A stretch of 64,000 bases of DNA, taken from positions 1-64,000 of the forward strand of contig NZ_JAKIKU010000007.1 of assembly GCF_023283985.1 (NCBI RefSeq), given 5' to 3'. Each line of letters opens with the position of its first letter. Position 1 is the stretch's first letter. Position numbers and translations under genes: made by a program. This DNA comes from Shewanella electrodiphila (lineage in GTDB: Bacteria; Pseudomonadota; Gammaproteobacteria; Enterobacterales; Shewanellaceae). Below, in pieces: positions 1 to 10,027 of this stretch. The notes beneath the pieces were generated by a model. It saw nothing but the letters and a program-made list of their open reading frames with translations. It searched no databases and was not told where the DNA came from.

Positions 1-107
1 AGCATTGTGGTACCACCTGATCCCATCCCGAACTCAGTAGTGAAACGCAATCGCGCCGATGATAGTGTGGGGTCTCCCCATGTGAAAGTAGGTCATCGCC
101 AAGCGCC
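1..107 (+). rRNA. rrf: 5S ribosomal RNA, 3' part
   Basis: The first 107 bases read as the body and 3' end of a bacterial 5S rRNA, with the segments CCATCCCGAACTCAGTAGTGA and TAGTGTGGGGTCTCCCCATG characteristic of loops B/C and helices IV/V. The 5' end lies before the window, so the gene is partial. A strong terminator follows within 30 bases, so this is the end of an rRNA operon. The 3' boundary at the AAGCGCC segment is estimated by analogy with other gammaproteobacterial 5S genes. Confidence 0.96.
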
Positions 108-132
108 TAATTTCTCTTAATTGAGAGCAAAC

Positions 133-161
133 AGCCCGTTACTTACGTAGCGGGCTTTTTG
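133..161 (+). terminator. rRNA operon terminator
   Basis: AGCCCGTTA and TAGCGGGCT form a stem around CTTACG, followed by a T-run. It lies 26 bases past the 5S 3' end and is the expected intrinsic terminator of the rRNA operon. Confidence 0.85.
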
Positions 162-163
162 TT

Positions 164-478
164 TCTGGAATTTGAGCGAACTATTTGCCGTTTATGGAAA
201 CAGATAGTGTGGTCGATATGCCCATGTACCCTTACAAGGATAGTAAAAAATAGTTCATCGCCAAGCGCCCCATATCTTTAAAATTAGCGCCTCTTAATTG
301 AGAGCCGACAGCCCGTTACTCACGTAGCGGGCTTTATAGTGTTTGGAATTTGAGCGAACTATTTGCCGTTTATGGAAACAGATAGTGTGGACGATATGAC
401 CATGATAATCGCCAAGCGCCCCATATTTTTAAAATTATTGCCTCTTAATTGAAGCAGATAGCCCGTTACTCACGTAAC
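164..478 (+). repeat. Two decayed direct repeats of the 5S tail plus terminator
   Basis: The segment GAATTTGAGCGAACTATTTG and the bases after it (168-212) recur at 347-391. In both places they run into GATAGTGTGG, then a degenerated stretch, then TCGCCAAGCGCC, which are blocks of the 5S 3' half (compare 61-107). Each copy is followed by CCTCTTAATTGA and by the terminator sequence AGCCCGTTACTCACGTA. The first copy keeps the full terminator (about 310-336). The second has lost its right arm at about 478. The central 5S bases are deleted or changed, so these are remnants, not functional 5S genes. Confidence 0.75.
310..336 (+). terminator. Second copy of the rRNA terminator
   Basis: AGCCCGTTACTCACGTAGCGGGCTTT repeats the terminator at 133-161 with one loop change and a weaker T-run. 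It belongs to the first decayed 5S-tail repeat. Confidence 0.6.
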
Positions 479-678
479 ATTTTTTTGTATCGAGAGTTTA
501 AGGATTAACTCTCACAGAAAGATGATAAAGAATAGAAGTCGTTATCTGCGTATTTTATTTAGGTGGAAACCTGGATAAAAAATAAGCATTTTTTAGCTGG
601 GATAGCTATGCTTTCTATGGCTGAAGCCATCTGTTAGCAATGAAGTATGTTAATAAAGTACTGATTAGTTAGTATTAT

Positions 679-713
679 ACTCAAGTGATGAACTTACAGT
701 TTATCACTTGAGT
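679..713 (-). terminator. Inverted repeat after mutT
   Basis: ACTCAAGTGAT (679-689) and ATCACTTGAGT (703-713) form a perfect 11 bp stem with a 13-base loop, 18 bases past the mutT stop. On the minus strand only a few T follow (ATAATACT), so it could be a terminator of the pil-coaE-mutT operon or an mRNA-stabilising hairpin. Confidence 0.5.
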
Positions 714-730
714 TGTAGGATAATTAAGAT

Positions 731-1126
731 TTAAAGATCCAGTTGTCTTATCTTCTCTAGTATAGGTAAGTTTGCTTCGGGAAAGTCAAATGATCCTAAC
801 TCCTCACTATTTACCCACTGTATTATTTGTCCTTCTAAACCCTTTCCTTCTCCTTTAAACTCCTTGACGAGGTGAATATCCAGTAGGACATGTTTATCAG
901 GGTAATTGTGAGATATATCCATGAAAGATTCTGTCGATTCTACGTCTAAGTCAACTTCTTCCTTAAGCTCTCTTATAAGCGCCTGTGAAATCGTTTCACC
1001 TATTTCCACCTTACCACCAGGAAATTCCCATTTACCTCCTTGGTGAAGGTGTTCATGGCGCTTAGCTAGCAATATTTGTTGTTGTCTATTTATAATAATG
1101 CCAACAGCGACATGTATTCTTTTCAT
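731..1126 (-). CDS. mutT: 8-oxo-dGTP diphosphatase MutT (Nudix)
   Basis: A 131-residue Nudix hydrolase. The Nudix box is complete: G38, then E44, R52-E53-L54 and E56-E57, in the arrangement G-x5-E-x7-REU-x-EE-x-x-U. MutT removes 8-oxo-dGTP from the nucleotide pool and so prevents A:T to C:G transversions. Length matches the E. coli enzyme (about 130 aa). It is the last gene of a minus-strand run that starts at pilA, lies 14 bases after yacG, and is followed by an inverted repeat. A general Nudix pyrophosphatase cannot be excluded, but the position next to yacG/zapD/coaE is the usual one for mutT in this group. Confidence 0.9.
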   Translation of the reverse strand: MKRIHVAVGIIINRQQQILLAKRHEHLHQGGKWEFPGGKVEIGETISQALIRELKEEVDLDVESTESFMDISHNYPDKHVLLDIHLVKEFKGEGKGLEGQIIQWVNSEELGSFDFPEANLPILEKIRQLDL

Positions 1127-1140
1127 TTTATTTGCTCAAC

Positions 1141-1350
1141 CTAGTGTTTAAAAAAGTCACCTTCATCGAAACCTTCACTATCGAGTGTTTCGTGATCAAA
1201 TTCTGGCTTCACAGGTATGGCATGTTTTTCACTTGCCCAGTCACCCAGATCTATCATTTTGCAACGCTCACTACAAAAAGGTTTAAATTTTGCTTCAGGT
1301 GTCCAGTCAACATTTTCTTGGCAGGTTGGGCATTTTACAGATATAGGCAT
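1141..1350 (-). CDS. yacG: DNA gyrase inhibitor / zinc-binding protein YacG
   Basis: A 69-residue protein with four cysteines arranged as C7-x2-C10 and C26-x3-C30, the zinc site of the YacG family, followed by an acidic C-terminal tail ([11 protein letters not shown]). In E. coli YacG binds GyrB and inhibits gyrase. It lies 41 bases after zapD and 14 before mutT, in the conserved coaE-zapD-yacG order. Confidence 0.93.
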   Translation of the reverse strand: MPISVKCPTCQENVDWTPEAKFKPFCSERCKMIDLGDWASEKHAIPVKPEFDHETLDSEGFDEGDFFKH

Positions 1351-1391
1351 ATAAATTACTCACTGTTGGTTACAGGGAGATAGTAAAGATT

Positions 1392-2129
1392 TTAGTGACA
1401 AGTAGCTAGTTTGAATTTAACTAAATTATCTGTGTGTTTTTGGTTATCAAAACCGACAAAGTGGATAGCGTATCTATTTTTATGGCCGCTAATTGTTGGA
1501 TAACAACTTTGGCTGCAATCTATTTTTACTCTTATCAAAGATAAGGTTTGAACGCTGTTTCCTTGATAAAACCCTTGCTGAGCTTCAGAGGTGCGAAATT
1601 CAGCTGTACTTCTCGTTAGATCTAACAATAGCTTTATCGGTGTCAATATTGGTAAAAAATTTTCAACCCAACTGCGAAGATCTGCTTGTCTTTGTGGCCA
1701 ATCCTTTGATAACCAAAAATGCAATTGTGGTAAATCAAAATTGCAGCAGGCTCCTGGCATGCCAAAGCGTTGTTTCAGCGCTGCAATAAACCTATCTTTT
1801 TTTAAATGACAACCAATTCGCTCATTGGTTTGAAGGGGGGCTTTTGAGGCATTGAGTTGATCGATGATATGTTGAACTTGTTTTTTATCAACGTGAGGTA
1901 AAGCGTGCCACTTACTTAAAACAATGAGTTGCTTATCAATGTCTTTGAGAATATCTGTTCGATAATCACATCTGTCTGTTAATTCGGCAAGAGAAAATAA
2001 TGGATAAAAACAATGGTGTTGCTGATCTGATTCAGTGTGCATAGCTAACTGGTCAGCCAAATACTCTAAACGAAGGTAGCTTCTCGTTTTTTCGTTAAGC
2101 GGTTGCTCATAAATCAGTTCGTTATTCAT
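1392..2129 (-). CDS. zapD: Cell division protein ZapD
   Basis: A 245-residue protein matching the ZapD (YacF/DUF1342) family in length and in segments such as YEQPLNEKTRSYLRLE near the N-terminus. ZapD crosslinks FtsZ protofilaments and stabilises the Z ring at midcell. It begins 9 bases after coaE and is followed by yacG, the standard gammaproteobacterial order. Its N-terminal helical region and C-terminal beta-rich region are inferred from the family; I see no truncation. Confidence 0.92.
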   Translation of the reverse strand: MNNELIYEQPLNEKTRSYLRLEYLADQLAMHTESDQQHHCFYPLFSLAELTDRCDYRTDILKDIDKQLIVLSKWHALPHVDKKQVQHIIDQLNASKAPLQTNERIGCHLKKDRFIAALKQRFGMPGACCNFDLPQLHFWLSKDWPQRQADLRSWVENFLPILTPIKLLLDLTRSTAEFRTSEAQQGFYQGNSVQTLSLIRVKIDCSQSCYPTISGHKNRYAIHFVGFDNQKHTDNLVKFKLATCH

Positions 2130-2138
2130 TATTATTAT

Positions 2139-2744
2139 CTATGCTGTTGATGCTTGGTCAAGGTAGCTTGAATGTAATAACTGAACAGTTTTTCGTACTT
2201 CTTCTAGGGGAAGTGTGTTGTCAATGACTGCATCAGCCTTTGATAATCTTAATTTCCTAGATATTTGACGGTTTATGATTTTTTCAACTTGTGTTGAATT
2301 AACCCCATCTCGCTTAGCTGTTCTTGCTACCTGTTCATGTGGTGGAATATCCACCACTAAAGTCGTATTGACTAAACTATCTAACCCATTCTCAAATAGC
2401 AAGGGTACAACCATAATAACATAGGGAGAATTAGCATTTTTGACTGCTGCTAACATTTGCTTTCTAATCAAAGGATGCAGTAAATTATTTAACCATTGCC
2501 TTTCTTGCTCATCGTCGAAAACTTTAGACCTTAATTTAGTTCTATCGAGCTTTCCTGATGAATCTAAAATATCCATGCCATAGTGCGAAATAATCTGACT
2601 TAAACCTGTTGTACCTTGCTCAACGACTTCTCGGGCAATAATATCGGCATCAACAAGTTCAATACCGAGTTCTGAGAATTGATTCGCTATTGTGGTTTTG
2701 CCTGAACCAATCCCGCCTGTTAAGCCAACTATGAAGTTTGCCAT
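2139..2744 (-). CDS. coaE: Dephospho-CoA kinase
   Basis: A 201-residue P-loop kinase with Walker A GGIGSGKT at residues 10-17 and the CoaE segment DADIIAREVVEQGT shortly after. It catalyses the last step of coenzyme A synthesis, ATP-dependent phosphorylation of the 3'-hydroxyl of dephospho-CoA, in the cytoplasm. The start is one base past the pilD stop, so it is probably translated from the pil mRNA. The pilBCD-coaE linkage is conserved in many gammaproteobacteria. Confidence 0.95.
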   Translation of the reverse strand: MANFIVGLTGGIGSGKTTIANQFSELGIELVDADIIAREVVEQGTTGLSQIISHYGMDILDSSGKLDRTKLRSKVFDDEQERQWLNNLLHPLIRKQMLAAVKNANSPYVIMVVPLLFENGLDSLVNTTLVVDIPPHEQVARTAKRDGVNSTQVEKIINRQISRKLRLSKADAVIDNTLPLEEVRKTVQLLHSSYLDQASTA

Positions 2745-2745
2745 G

Positions 2746-3675
2746 TTAAATCAGCGTTCCTAAATACCAATTAATGATATCTTGACCCCAAATAAGTGCT
2801 ATCCAACCAGCAATCGCGATATAGGGACCAAACGGAATTGGATTATCTCTACCGAGGTTTTTAGCCAGCATCATTGATATACCCACAATTGCGCCAACTA
2901 AAGATGACAGTAAAATGATTAAAGGAAGAAATTGCCACCCTAACCACGCACCAAATACAGCGAGTAACTTGAAGTCACCGTATCCCATGCCTTCTTTTCC
3001 GGTCACTATTTTAAACAGCCAAAATACAGACCAAAGGCTTAAGTAACCCGCAGTTGCACCAATAATAGCGTCTGCTGGACTTGCATAAATTCCTTTTAGA
3101 TTAATAATCAGGCCTAGCCATAAAAGAGGTAAGGTTAATTGGTCTGGCAGTAACATTTCGTCTAAATCAATGCCGGTGAGTGCAACTAATACAAAAGTAA
3201 GTATTGAAGCAAACAGGAACTGCCATGTTGGCCCGAAATGCCAAGCTAATGTTGCAATGAGCAAGCCTGTGACTAATTCAAAAACTGGATATCTAGCACT
3301 AATACTTGTTTTGCAGTTAGCACATTTACCGCCCAGCGCTAGCCAGCCTAAAATTGGTAAGTTATGCCAAGGCTTAATATCTGCTTTACATTTAGGGCAA
3401 GCGGAACCAGGAACTACTAGGTTATATTTCTTTGGAAAATCATCGATGGATTTATTGAGTCTTTTCTCGCCCACTTCTTTGACTATATCTGGGTGATACT
3501 CAGCTAGATAATAATTGCACTCACTTTGCCATTCACGCTTCATCATCACAGGGAAGCGGTGAATGACAACATTTAAAAAGCTGCCAATGGTGGCGGCAAA
3601 AATAAAGCTAATAGAAATAAAGAGCCAAGGGGATTGGCTCATCGAAGTTATGAAAGATGATAAAAATTCGGTCAT
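2746..3675 (-). CDS. pilD: Prepilin peptidase / N-methyltransferase PilD
   Basis: A 309-residue polytopic membrane protein. It has the two zinc cysteine pairs of the cytoplasmic loop (C93/C96 and C118/C121) and the two aspartate motifs of type IV prepilin peptidases: GIDLDEMLLPD near residue 170 and GYGD at 231-234. It cleaves the leader before the conserved Phe of prepilins and methylates the new N-terminus. It is the only prepilin peptidase visible here, so it probably processes PilA and also the MSHA pilins encoded at 57-63 kb. It lies 21 bases after pilC and one base before coaE. Confidence 0.95.
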   Translation of the reverse strand: MTEFLSSFITSMSQSPWLFISISFIFAATIGSFLNVVIHRFPVMMKREWQSECNYYLAEYHPDIVKEVGEKRLNKSIDDFPKKYNLVVPGSACPKCKADIKPWHNLPILGWLALGGKCANCKTSISARYPVFELVTGLLIATLAWHFGPTWQFLFASILTFVLVALTGIDLDEMLLPDQLTLPLLWLGLIINLKGIYASPADAIIGATAGYLSLWSVFWLFKIVTGKEGMGYGDFKLLAVFGAWLGWQFLPLIILLSSLVGAIVGISMMLAKNLGRDNPIPFGPYIAIAGWIALIWGQDIINWYLGTLI

Positions 3676-3696
3676 TATAGTTCTTATTTTAGATGT

Positions 3697-4968
3697 TTAA
3701 ACAACATTACCCATTTCAAATATTGGTAAGTACATAGCAACAATTAATCCACCCACTACCGTACCAATAACAACCATCATGATTGGTTCAATTAGGCTTG
3801 ATAAGCCGTCAACAGCATCATCAACTTGCATTTCATAAATATTGGCAACTTTATTTAACATGTCGTCTAAGCCGCCAGATTCTTCACCGATCATTACCAT
3901 TTGGGTTAGCATGTCTGGAAAAAGGCCTGTTGTGCGCATGGCTACATTCATTTGCATACCAGACATAACTTCTTGTCGTACTTTTAATAATGCTTTCTTA
4001 TACACAGCGTTACCTGACGCCCCTGCTGCAGACTCTAAGCCATCAATCAAAGGTACACCTGCGGAAAAGGTAGTAGCTAATGTTCTAGCAAATCTTGCCA
4101 TGGCCGCTTTATGTAGAATATTACCTATTGCTGGGATTTTTAATAGAAATTCATCTACACGATCGCGAAATGATTGAGATGTTCTATGAGCTCTTTTAAA
4201 TAACCAAACAGCAGCAACTATTGCGATAACAAAAAAATACCAAGATCCTTGAAGCCACCTTGATATATCAATTACAATTTGAGTGAATGCTGGTAGTTCT
4301 GCTCCAAAGCCATTGAAGATATCTTCAAATTGAGGTACTACAAATAATAAAAGCAGTACTGTTACTGCAATTGCAACAACAACTACTGCTGCAGGATAAA
4401 ACATGGCTTTTTTTATCTTTGATTTTAATTGTTCAGCTTTTTCGCGATAAGTAGCAATACGATCAAACACAGCATCTAAAGAGCCTGAATGTTCGCCAGC
4501 TGCAACTAAATCCACATAGAGATCATCAAAATATAACCTATGGGGTCGCAAAGAATCAGATAAAGTAATACCGGATTGAACATCATTTAGTATGGTTGCT
4601 AATAACTCTCTCACTTTTGCTTTTTCATGGCCGCGTCCAAGTAGTTCTATCGTCGTCACCAATGGCACACCAGCTGAAAGCATGGTTGCAATCTGACGAG
4701 TGATCATGGCGATATCCATCGCGGTGATCTTTTTCTCTGATTTAAATAAAGAGGCTGATTTTTTACGGACGCCTTTAGGAGTTACACCTTGTGCTTTCAA
4801 TACACTACGTATCTCAGCAATGCTTGCACCTCTTAGTTCACCAGAAGTTCGTTGACCGTCACGGTTAACTCCCTTCCACTGAAAGGTAAACACTTTAGGT
4901 TGGTGTTTAGTGTTAGTTTTAGATTTTTTGTTTATTGATGACTTTCTTCTAGCTGTTGCTGTTGCCAT
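3697..4968 (-). CDS. pilC: Type IV pilus inner-membrane platform protein PilC
   Basis: A 423-residue GspF/PilC family protein with two homologous cytoplasmic domains (about 80-200 and 285-405), each followed by hydrophobic segments, for example around 190-213 and 395-415. PilC is the polytopic platform that couples the PilB and retraction motors to pilin insertion. The N-terminus is rich in Lys, Arg and Thr. It sits 57 bases after pilB and 21 before pilD. A paralogue, MshG (55607-56821), serves the MSHA machine. Confidence 0.94.
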   Translation of the reverse strand: MATATARRKSSINKKSKTNTKHQPKVFTFQWKGVNRDGQRTSGELRGASIAEIRSVLKAQGVTPKGVRKKSASLFKSEKKITAMDIAMITRQIATMLSAGVPLVTTIELLGRGHEKAKVRELLATILNDVQSGITLSDSLRPHRLYFDDLYVDLVAAGEHSGSLDAVFDRIATYREKAEQLKSKIKKAMFYPAAVVVVAIAVTVLLLLFVVPQFEDIFNGFGAELPAFTQIVIDISRWLQGSWYFFVIAIVAAVWLFKRAHRTSQSFRDRVDEFLLKIPAIGNILHKAAMARFARTLATTFSAGVPLIDGLESAAGASGNAVYKKALLKVRQEVMSGMQMNVAMRTTGLFPDMLTQMVMIGEESGGLDDMLNKVANIYEMQVDDAVDGLSSLIEPIMMVVIGTVVGGLIVAMYLPIFEMGNVV

Positions 4969-5025
4969 AAAGCAAATCCTTTTTTATTTATTATGCGCAA
5001 TGCCAATTTGAGAATGATATCAAAA

Positions 5026-6759
5026 TTAATTAAAGCTGGTGACTCGGTTTACTTCAGCAATGCTTGTGATTCCCTTGGTGACTTTCAATAGACCAGATAA
5101 ACGCAAATCTCGCATACCACTGTTTTTTGCTTGTTTGGCAATTTGTAAGGAGTTGCCTCCTTCCATAATCGTTCTAGCGATTTCATCTGTCATTTTCATT
5201 ACTTCATAAATACCGACACGTCCTTTGTAACCACCAGAACAATGGTCGCAACCAATAGGTTTAAACACAGTAAAACCTTCAGAAATTGAATCCTCAGAAA
5301 AACCTAAACGCTGTAGTTCTTCTTTTGGTACATCTTCTGGTGCCTTACATTCAGGACATAAGCGACGTGCTAGACGTTGTGCAATAATCAAGTTGACTGA
5401 ACTTGCTATGTTATAACCAGGTACACCCATATTAATCAAACGTGTAAGGGTCTCAGCTGCCGAGTTTGTATGTAATGTGGATAAAACTAAGTGACCTGTT
5501 TGTGCAGCTTTAATGGCAATTTCTGCGGTTTCTAAATCACGAATTTCACCCACCATTACCACATCAGGATCTTGTCGTAAAAATGAACGAAGTGCGGAGG
5601 CAAAAGTTAATCCAGCTTTTAAATTAATATGAACTTGGTTAACGCCTTCAAGGTTAATCTCTACTGGATCTTCAGCGGTAGAGATATTGCGCTCTTCGGT
5701 GTTCAGAATATTAAGTCCAGTATATAACGAAACTGTTTTACCTGAGCCCGTAGGTCCAGTGACCAAAATCATTCCTTGAGGCTTAGCGAGCATTTGTTCA
5801 TAAAGTTCACGTTGGTCATCTTCATAACCGAGCTTTTCGATTCCAAGCTGAGCTGAAGATGAATCGAGGATACGCATTACAATCTTTTCGCCCCAAATTG
5901 TGGGTAAAGTACTTACACGAAAGTCGATTGATTTGGTTCGCGAAAGTTTCATCTTGATACGGCCATCTTGCGGCACGCGGCGCTCGGCAATATCGAGCTT
6001 TGACATCACTTTTAAGCGAGCAGAGATGCGATTGGATAAATTAACTGGCGGTTCTGATACTTCATGTAATATGCCATCAACACGAAAGCGAATACGGTAG
6101 CGTTTTTCATAGGGTTCAAAATGTAAATCTGACGCGCCTTTACGGATGGCATCAGTGAGGATTTTATTGATGTATATGACAATAGGAGCATCATCACTGG
6201 AGTCACTTGATTGCTCTTCATCTCGGCTATCGGTATCTGCAACCTCAATCCCAGCTAAACTTTCTTCATCAATACCGTCTAGACCTAAACCTGTTATGTC
6301 CTCTTCTAGTATTTTTTCTAATGCAATATTGAGCTTATCATCTTCGACAATAATTGCTTCAGCATGTAAGCCTAAACTAAATTGAAAGTCTTCTAGCGCT
6401 GCAATATTAGTCGGATCTGAAGTAGCAATGTAAAGACGATTACCACGTTTGAACAGTGGAAGGCATTTGTGGTTGGCTATGAGTTTTTTATTGAGAATAT
6501 CTTCCGGAATATTGGTTACATCAAACTCAGTTAAATCGAGTAATGGGGAGCCGTACTCTTCGTAGCATAGCTCGGCGATTTCCCGAGCTGATAATAGTTT
6601 GTCTTTTACGATAGTGCTAACGAGAGATTGTTTGGCTTTACGAGATTGACTGATTGCAGTAGCCACTTGCTCTTCAGATAACAAGTTTTTTCTGATAAAT
6701 AATGTGGATAGGCCTAGATTTAGTCCCGATGAAGGCATATTTTTTAGCTCTGCTAACAT
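5026..6759 (-). CDS. pilB: Type IV pilus extension ATPase PilB
   Basis: A 577-residue GspE-type secretion ATPase. It has Walker A GPTGSGKT near residues 335-342, the Asp-box and Walker B region, and C-terminal cysteine pairs CPEC and CDHC that form the zinc site. It drives pilus polymerisation at the inner membrane. The N-terminal domain has the fold positions of MshEN, but the R-L-G residues needed for c-di-GMP binding are absent (NLGLSTLFI and SLVSTIVKD in place of RLG motifs), unlike MshE at 53850-55604. It is separated from pilA by a terminator-like hairpin. Confidence 0.95.
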   Translation of the reverse strand: MLAELKNMPSSGLNLGLSTLFIRKNLLSEEQVATAISQSRKAKQSLVSTIVKDKLLSAREIAELCYEEYGSPLLDLTEFDVTNIPEDILNKKLIANHKCLPLFKRGNRLYIATSDPTNIAALEDFQFSLGLHAEAIIVEDDKLNIALEKILEEDITGLGLDGIDEESLAGIEVADTDSRDEEQSSDSSDDAPIVIYINKILTDAIRKGASDLHFEPYEKRYRIRFRVDGILHEVSEPPVNLSNRISARLKVMSKLDIAERRVPQDGRIKMKLSRTKSIDFRVSTLPTIWGEKIVMRILDSSSAQLGIEKLGYEDDQRELYEQMLAKPQGMILVTGPTGSGKTVSLYTGLNILNTEERNISTAEDPVEINLEGVNQVHINLKAGLTFASALRSFLRQDPDVVMVGEIRDLETAEIAIKAAQTGHLVLSTLHTNSAAETLTRLINMGVPGYNIASSVNLIIAQRLARRLCPECKAPEDVPKEELQRLGFSEDSISEGFTVFKPIGCDHCSGGYKGRVGIYEVMKMTDEIARTIMEGGNSLQIAKQAKNSGMRDLRLSGLLKVTKGITSIAEVNRVTSFN

Positions 6760-6810
6760 AATGATATTTTTTGATTATGACATAGAAGTTGTTATTTTGC
6801 TAAAGGCAGA

Positions 6811-6835
6811 AAAGGCAGCACAAGGCTGCCTTTTT
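6811..6835 (-). terminator. Hairpin between pilA and pilB
   Basis: AAAGGCAGC and GCTGCCTTT form a 9 bp stem with a 5-base loop, 16 bases past the pilA stop. On the minus strand the 3' arm ends in TTTT. It probably terminates most pilA transcripts, which fits the need for far more pilin than assembly proteins. Confidence 0.7.
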
Positions 6836-6850
6836 CATTAACATTCTTTA

Positions 6851-7318
6851 CTACGATGATGCTGCTGCTGCTGCTTCACGGCAGTTTGCTGGTAGGTATT
6901 TTGACTCAACAGTACCAGTGTTACAAGTCCATTCAACACTACCATTTGTCGCATTGAATGTAGGCACTAGTATTAGTGTAGCACCATCCGTTACTTTAGA
7001 GTTGAAGGCAACTGTGATTGATCCTGTACCATTGACTGTCAAACCAGTTACAGCATTACCAGTAATTAAGCTAGAGTCAGCTAATCCTACTAATGTATTT
7101 GTCATGCCCGTTTCCGCGCCAGTTGCTGCATAATATTCAACAACTGCCGTTTTAGCTGCTGCAGCTAAACCCATACCTTCAGTCACATGCCCACGTTTAG
7201 TAAAATCCTGATAAGCAGGTAATGCTATTGCTGCCAAAATACCGATGATCGCTACTACGATCATTAATTCAATAAGAGTAAAACCCTTAGCGTTTTTGAT
7301 TTGGTTAATGCTTTTCAT
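6851..7318 (-). CDS. pilA: Type IV major pilin PilA
   Basis: A 155-residue prepilin. The leader is 12 residues with Gly at -1 (NAKG), and the mature protein starts [10 protein letters not shown] with Glu at +5, the class IVa pattern cleaved by PilD. Two C-terminal cysteines (in WTCNTG and PANCRE) should form the D-region disulphide. The tail is unusually rich in Ala and Ser. It heads the pilABCD cluster and has a long leader with an inverted repeat at 7381-7412. It is distinct from the MshA pilins. Confidence 0.93.
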   Translation of the reverse strand: MKSINQIKNAKGFTLIELMIVVAIIGILAAIALPAYQDFTKRGHVTEGMGLAAAAKTAVVEYYAATGAETGMTNTLVGLADSSLITGNAVTGLTVNGTGSITVAFNSKVTDGATLILVPTFNATNGSVEWTCNTGTVESKYLPANCREAAAAASS

Positions 7319-7380
7319 TTTTTATCTCTCTCTTTTTTGGTGCTTTAGTGTTGCTTCGGGTTTGTTCTTATCCTTGAAAC

Positions 7381-7412
7381 TTAACATTAGTAAAGGCCCT
7401 TAATAATGTTAA
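7381..7412 (-). promoter_or_regulatory. Inverted repeat in the pilA leader
   Basis: TTAACATTA (7381-7389) and TAATGTTAA (7404-7412) are perfect 9-base arms separated by 14 bases, 63 bases upstream of the pilA start. It could be a regulator-binding site or a hairpin in the 5' untranslated region. Function is inferred only from position. Confidence 0.4.
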
Positions 7413-8272
7413 CTGGTGTCCTATCACCACAATCCTTCTAGCATTAATAAACTAGTGTATTTTTTATTAACTTTTTAAAACTGTTAATGCTTTTAAAAGT
7501 GCGACTCACCAAATGTTGCTATACAACGATGAAAGTAATTTGGTGGGTCAACCTATTACTTCATTCTTTCAAGTTTACAGTTACAGGATAGAGTAGAGAT
7601 TAAATAATCGCCACTTTATCTACTAACGGCAACAAACAATATAACTTTACTGAAATATTGTTAAAGGAGTGTTTCAGTCAAGGTGGCTTCAATCAATCAC
7701 TTTCAAAAACCAACAAATGTTACGCTCGTAACGCTTTGAAAAGTAATTTGTAAAAAAGTTTAGCTTGAAATCATACTCGCCTGTAGTGAACGTTATTATA
7801 AAGTTATCAAAAAGGGAATACCTTGCAGGCTTAAAGTGTAAAAAAAGCCAGGAAAATGTAATTTAAGCCTTTGTTGGCACTGGTTTCGCAACAAAATGAT
7901 GACATTTTTTGAGGTGTCGTGGATTAATTGACTGAAGTTTTTGAAAGTCAAAAATATGGCTTGTTCAGAAAATAAAATTAGTAGAAAAATGTACTATATC
8001 TTTAGTGCTTAAATATATGGTATGACCACTTGGGATGAATTGAATACTTCAAAAAGTTAAGCGAATATAATATTGAGAGTTTAGGTTTGTATTTTGATGC
8101 TCAGCAACAAGAGCTTATCAATATAAGCTATTCTTAAGTATGTAACCTTAGATAAACAAACTAATTCAAGTAAGCTAATACAAGCAAGCTTAGATAAGTA
8201 ACCCTAAGTTAGTTAATCATCTCACTGGATGGGTATTATTTTACTTTCTAATTAGCTTTGAGATGAAGTATT

Positions 8273-8302
8273 AAAAAAGCACTCTTGAGTAGAGTGCTTT
8301 TT
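8273..8302 (-). terminator. Terminator after nadC
   Basis: AAAAGCACTCT (8275-8285) and AGAGTGCTTTT (8291-8301) form an 11 bp stem with a 5-base loop and T-runs on both strands, so it is potentially bidirectional. It lies about 130 bases past the nadC stop. Confidence 0.75.
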
Positions 8303-8428
8303 GTTGGATAATTTATAGTATTAGGCAGACTCCAAACCGTTATTAGTACTATGAAGTATTAGAATGTAAGCCTCGATCGTTTAGCTCTAACGTCTAGCTG
8401 CCAAATGCTAATAACTGAGTGCTAGAAA

Positions 8429-9391
<963 letters not shown>

Positions 9392-9430
9392 TTATGAAGA
9401 TTTTTTATATGTGAATTCAGGGACTTTTAA

Positions 9431-10027
9431 ATGAGTGTTGTTTTGAACAAGAAGCAATCATTGCTAGGTTTTATATTTTTACTATCTGGTTTTGCTGCTT
9501 TGATTTATCAAATCGTATGGCAACGAATTCTTTTTAGTGTTTTTGGTATTGATATTGAAGCCGTCACCATTGTGGTCACTGTGTTCATGTTAGGCCTAGG
9601 AGTCGGTGCAAAACTTGGTGGTTACCTTGGTGACAGATATCGACAACAATGCTTTAGTTTTTTTTTAGCTGGTGAATTAATAATAGGTATTTTTGGTTTT
9701 TTTTCTCATGATCTGATTCTCCTTTTATCCACTTATGGCAGCCAATATTTAGTTGTGAATATTTTTTTACTACTTTTATTACCTACAACCATTATGGGAA
9801 GTACACTTCCTTTACTGAGTGTGTCTGTAATTAACGACGAAGCAGATATTTCTAATGTGATTGGCAGTCTGTACAGTTATAATACATTAGGTGCTGCCTT
9901 TTCTTGTTTGATGCTAGGTTTTTTCTTTTTTAATTACTGGGGCTTAACTGCTGCACTAATTTTTGCTGCTTGTATTAATATCTCTATATCCATGATTGGT
10001 TGTGGCATTAAGGTTTTTAACTCGTGA
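9431..10027 (+). CDS. Membrane half-protein related to the first repeat of MFS-like/spermidine-synthase fusion proteins
   Basis: A 198-residue, almost entirely hydrophobic protein with about six membrane segments. Its N-terminus (FLLSGFAALIYQIVWQRILF, then VTVFMLGLGVGAKLGGYLGD) matches the first half of the multi-spanning domain found in proteins annotated as fused MFS/spermidine synthase. Those proteins normally carry two such repeats and a methyltransferase-like domain in one chain. Here the chain stops after repeat one, and the next gene starts in a 4-base GTGA overlap with repeat two. An AGGGAC ribosome site precedes the start. Substrate and function are unknown. Confidence 0.7.
   Translation: MSVVLNKKQSLLGFIFLLSGFAALIYQIVWQRILFSVFGIDIEAVTIVVTVFMLGLGVGAKLGGYLGDRYRQQCFSFFLAGELIIGIFGFFSHDLILLLSTYGSQYLVVNIFLLLLLPTTIMGSTLPLLSVSVINDEADISNVIGSLYSYNTLGAAFSCLMLGFFFFNYWGLTAALIFAACINISISMIGCGIKVFNS

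Larger units (their letters stand above)
7319..8428. other. 1.1 kb gene-free, hairpin-rich region
   Basis: I find no convincing coding sequence between pilA and nadC. The stretch is A+T-rich and holds several inverted repeats: 7381-7412 (pilA leader), 7503-7549 (12-base arms with one mismatch around a nested GTTG/CAAC hairpin), 7719-7732 (GTTACG-CT-CGTAAC, inside a wider TTTCAAA/TTTGAAA pair), and the terminator at 8273-8302. It may hold the pilA promoter region and small RNAs, or be the remains of lost genes. Confidence 0.5.

Noticed and set aside
1132..1383. An 83-codon plus-strand frame over yacG
   Set aside because: It is antisense to yacG, whose zinc motif and operon position are clear.
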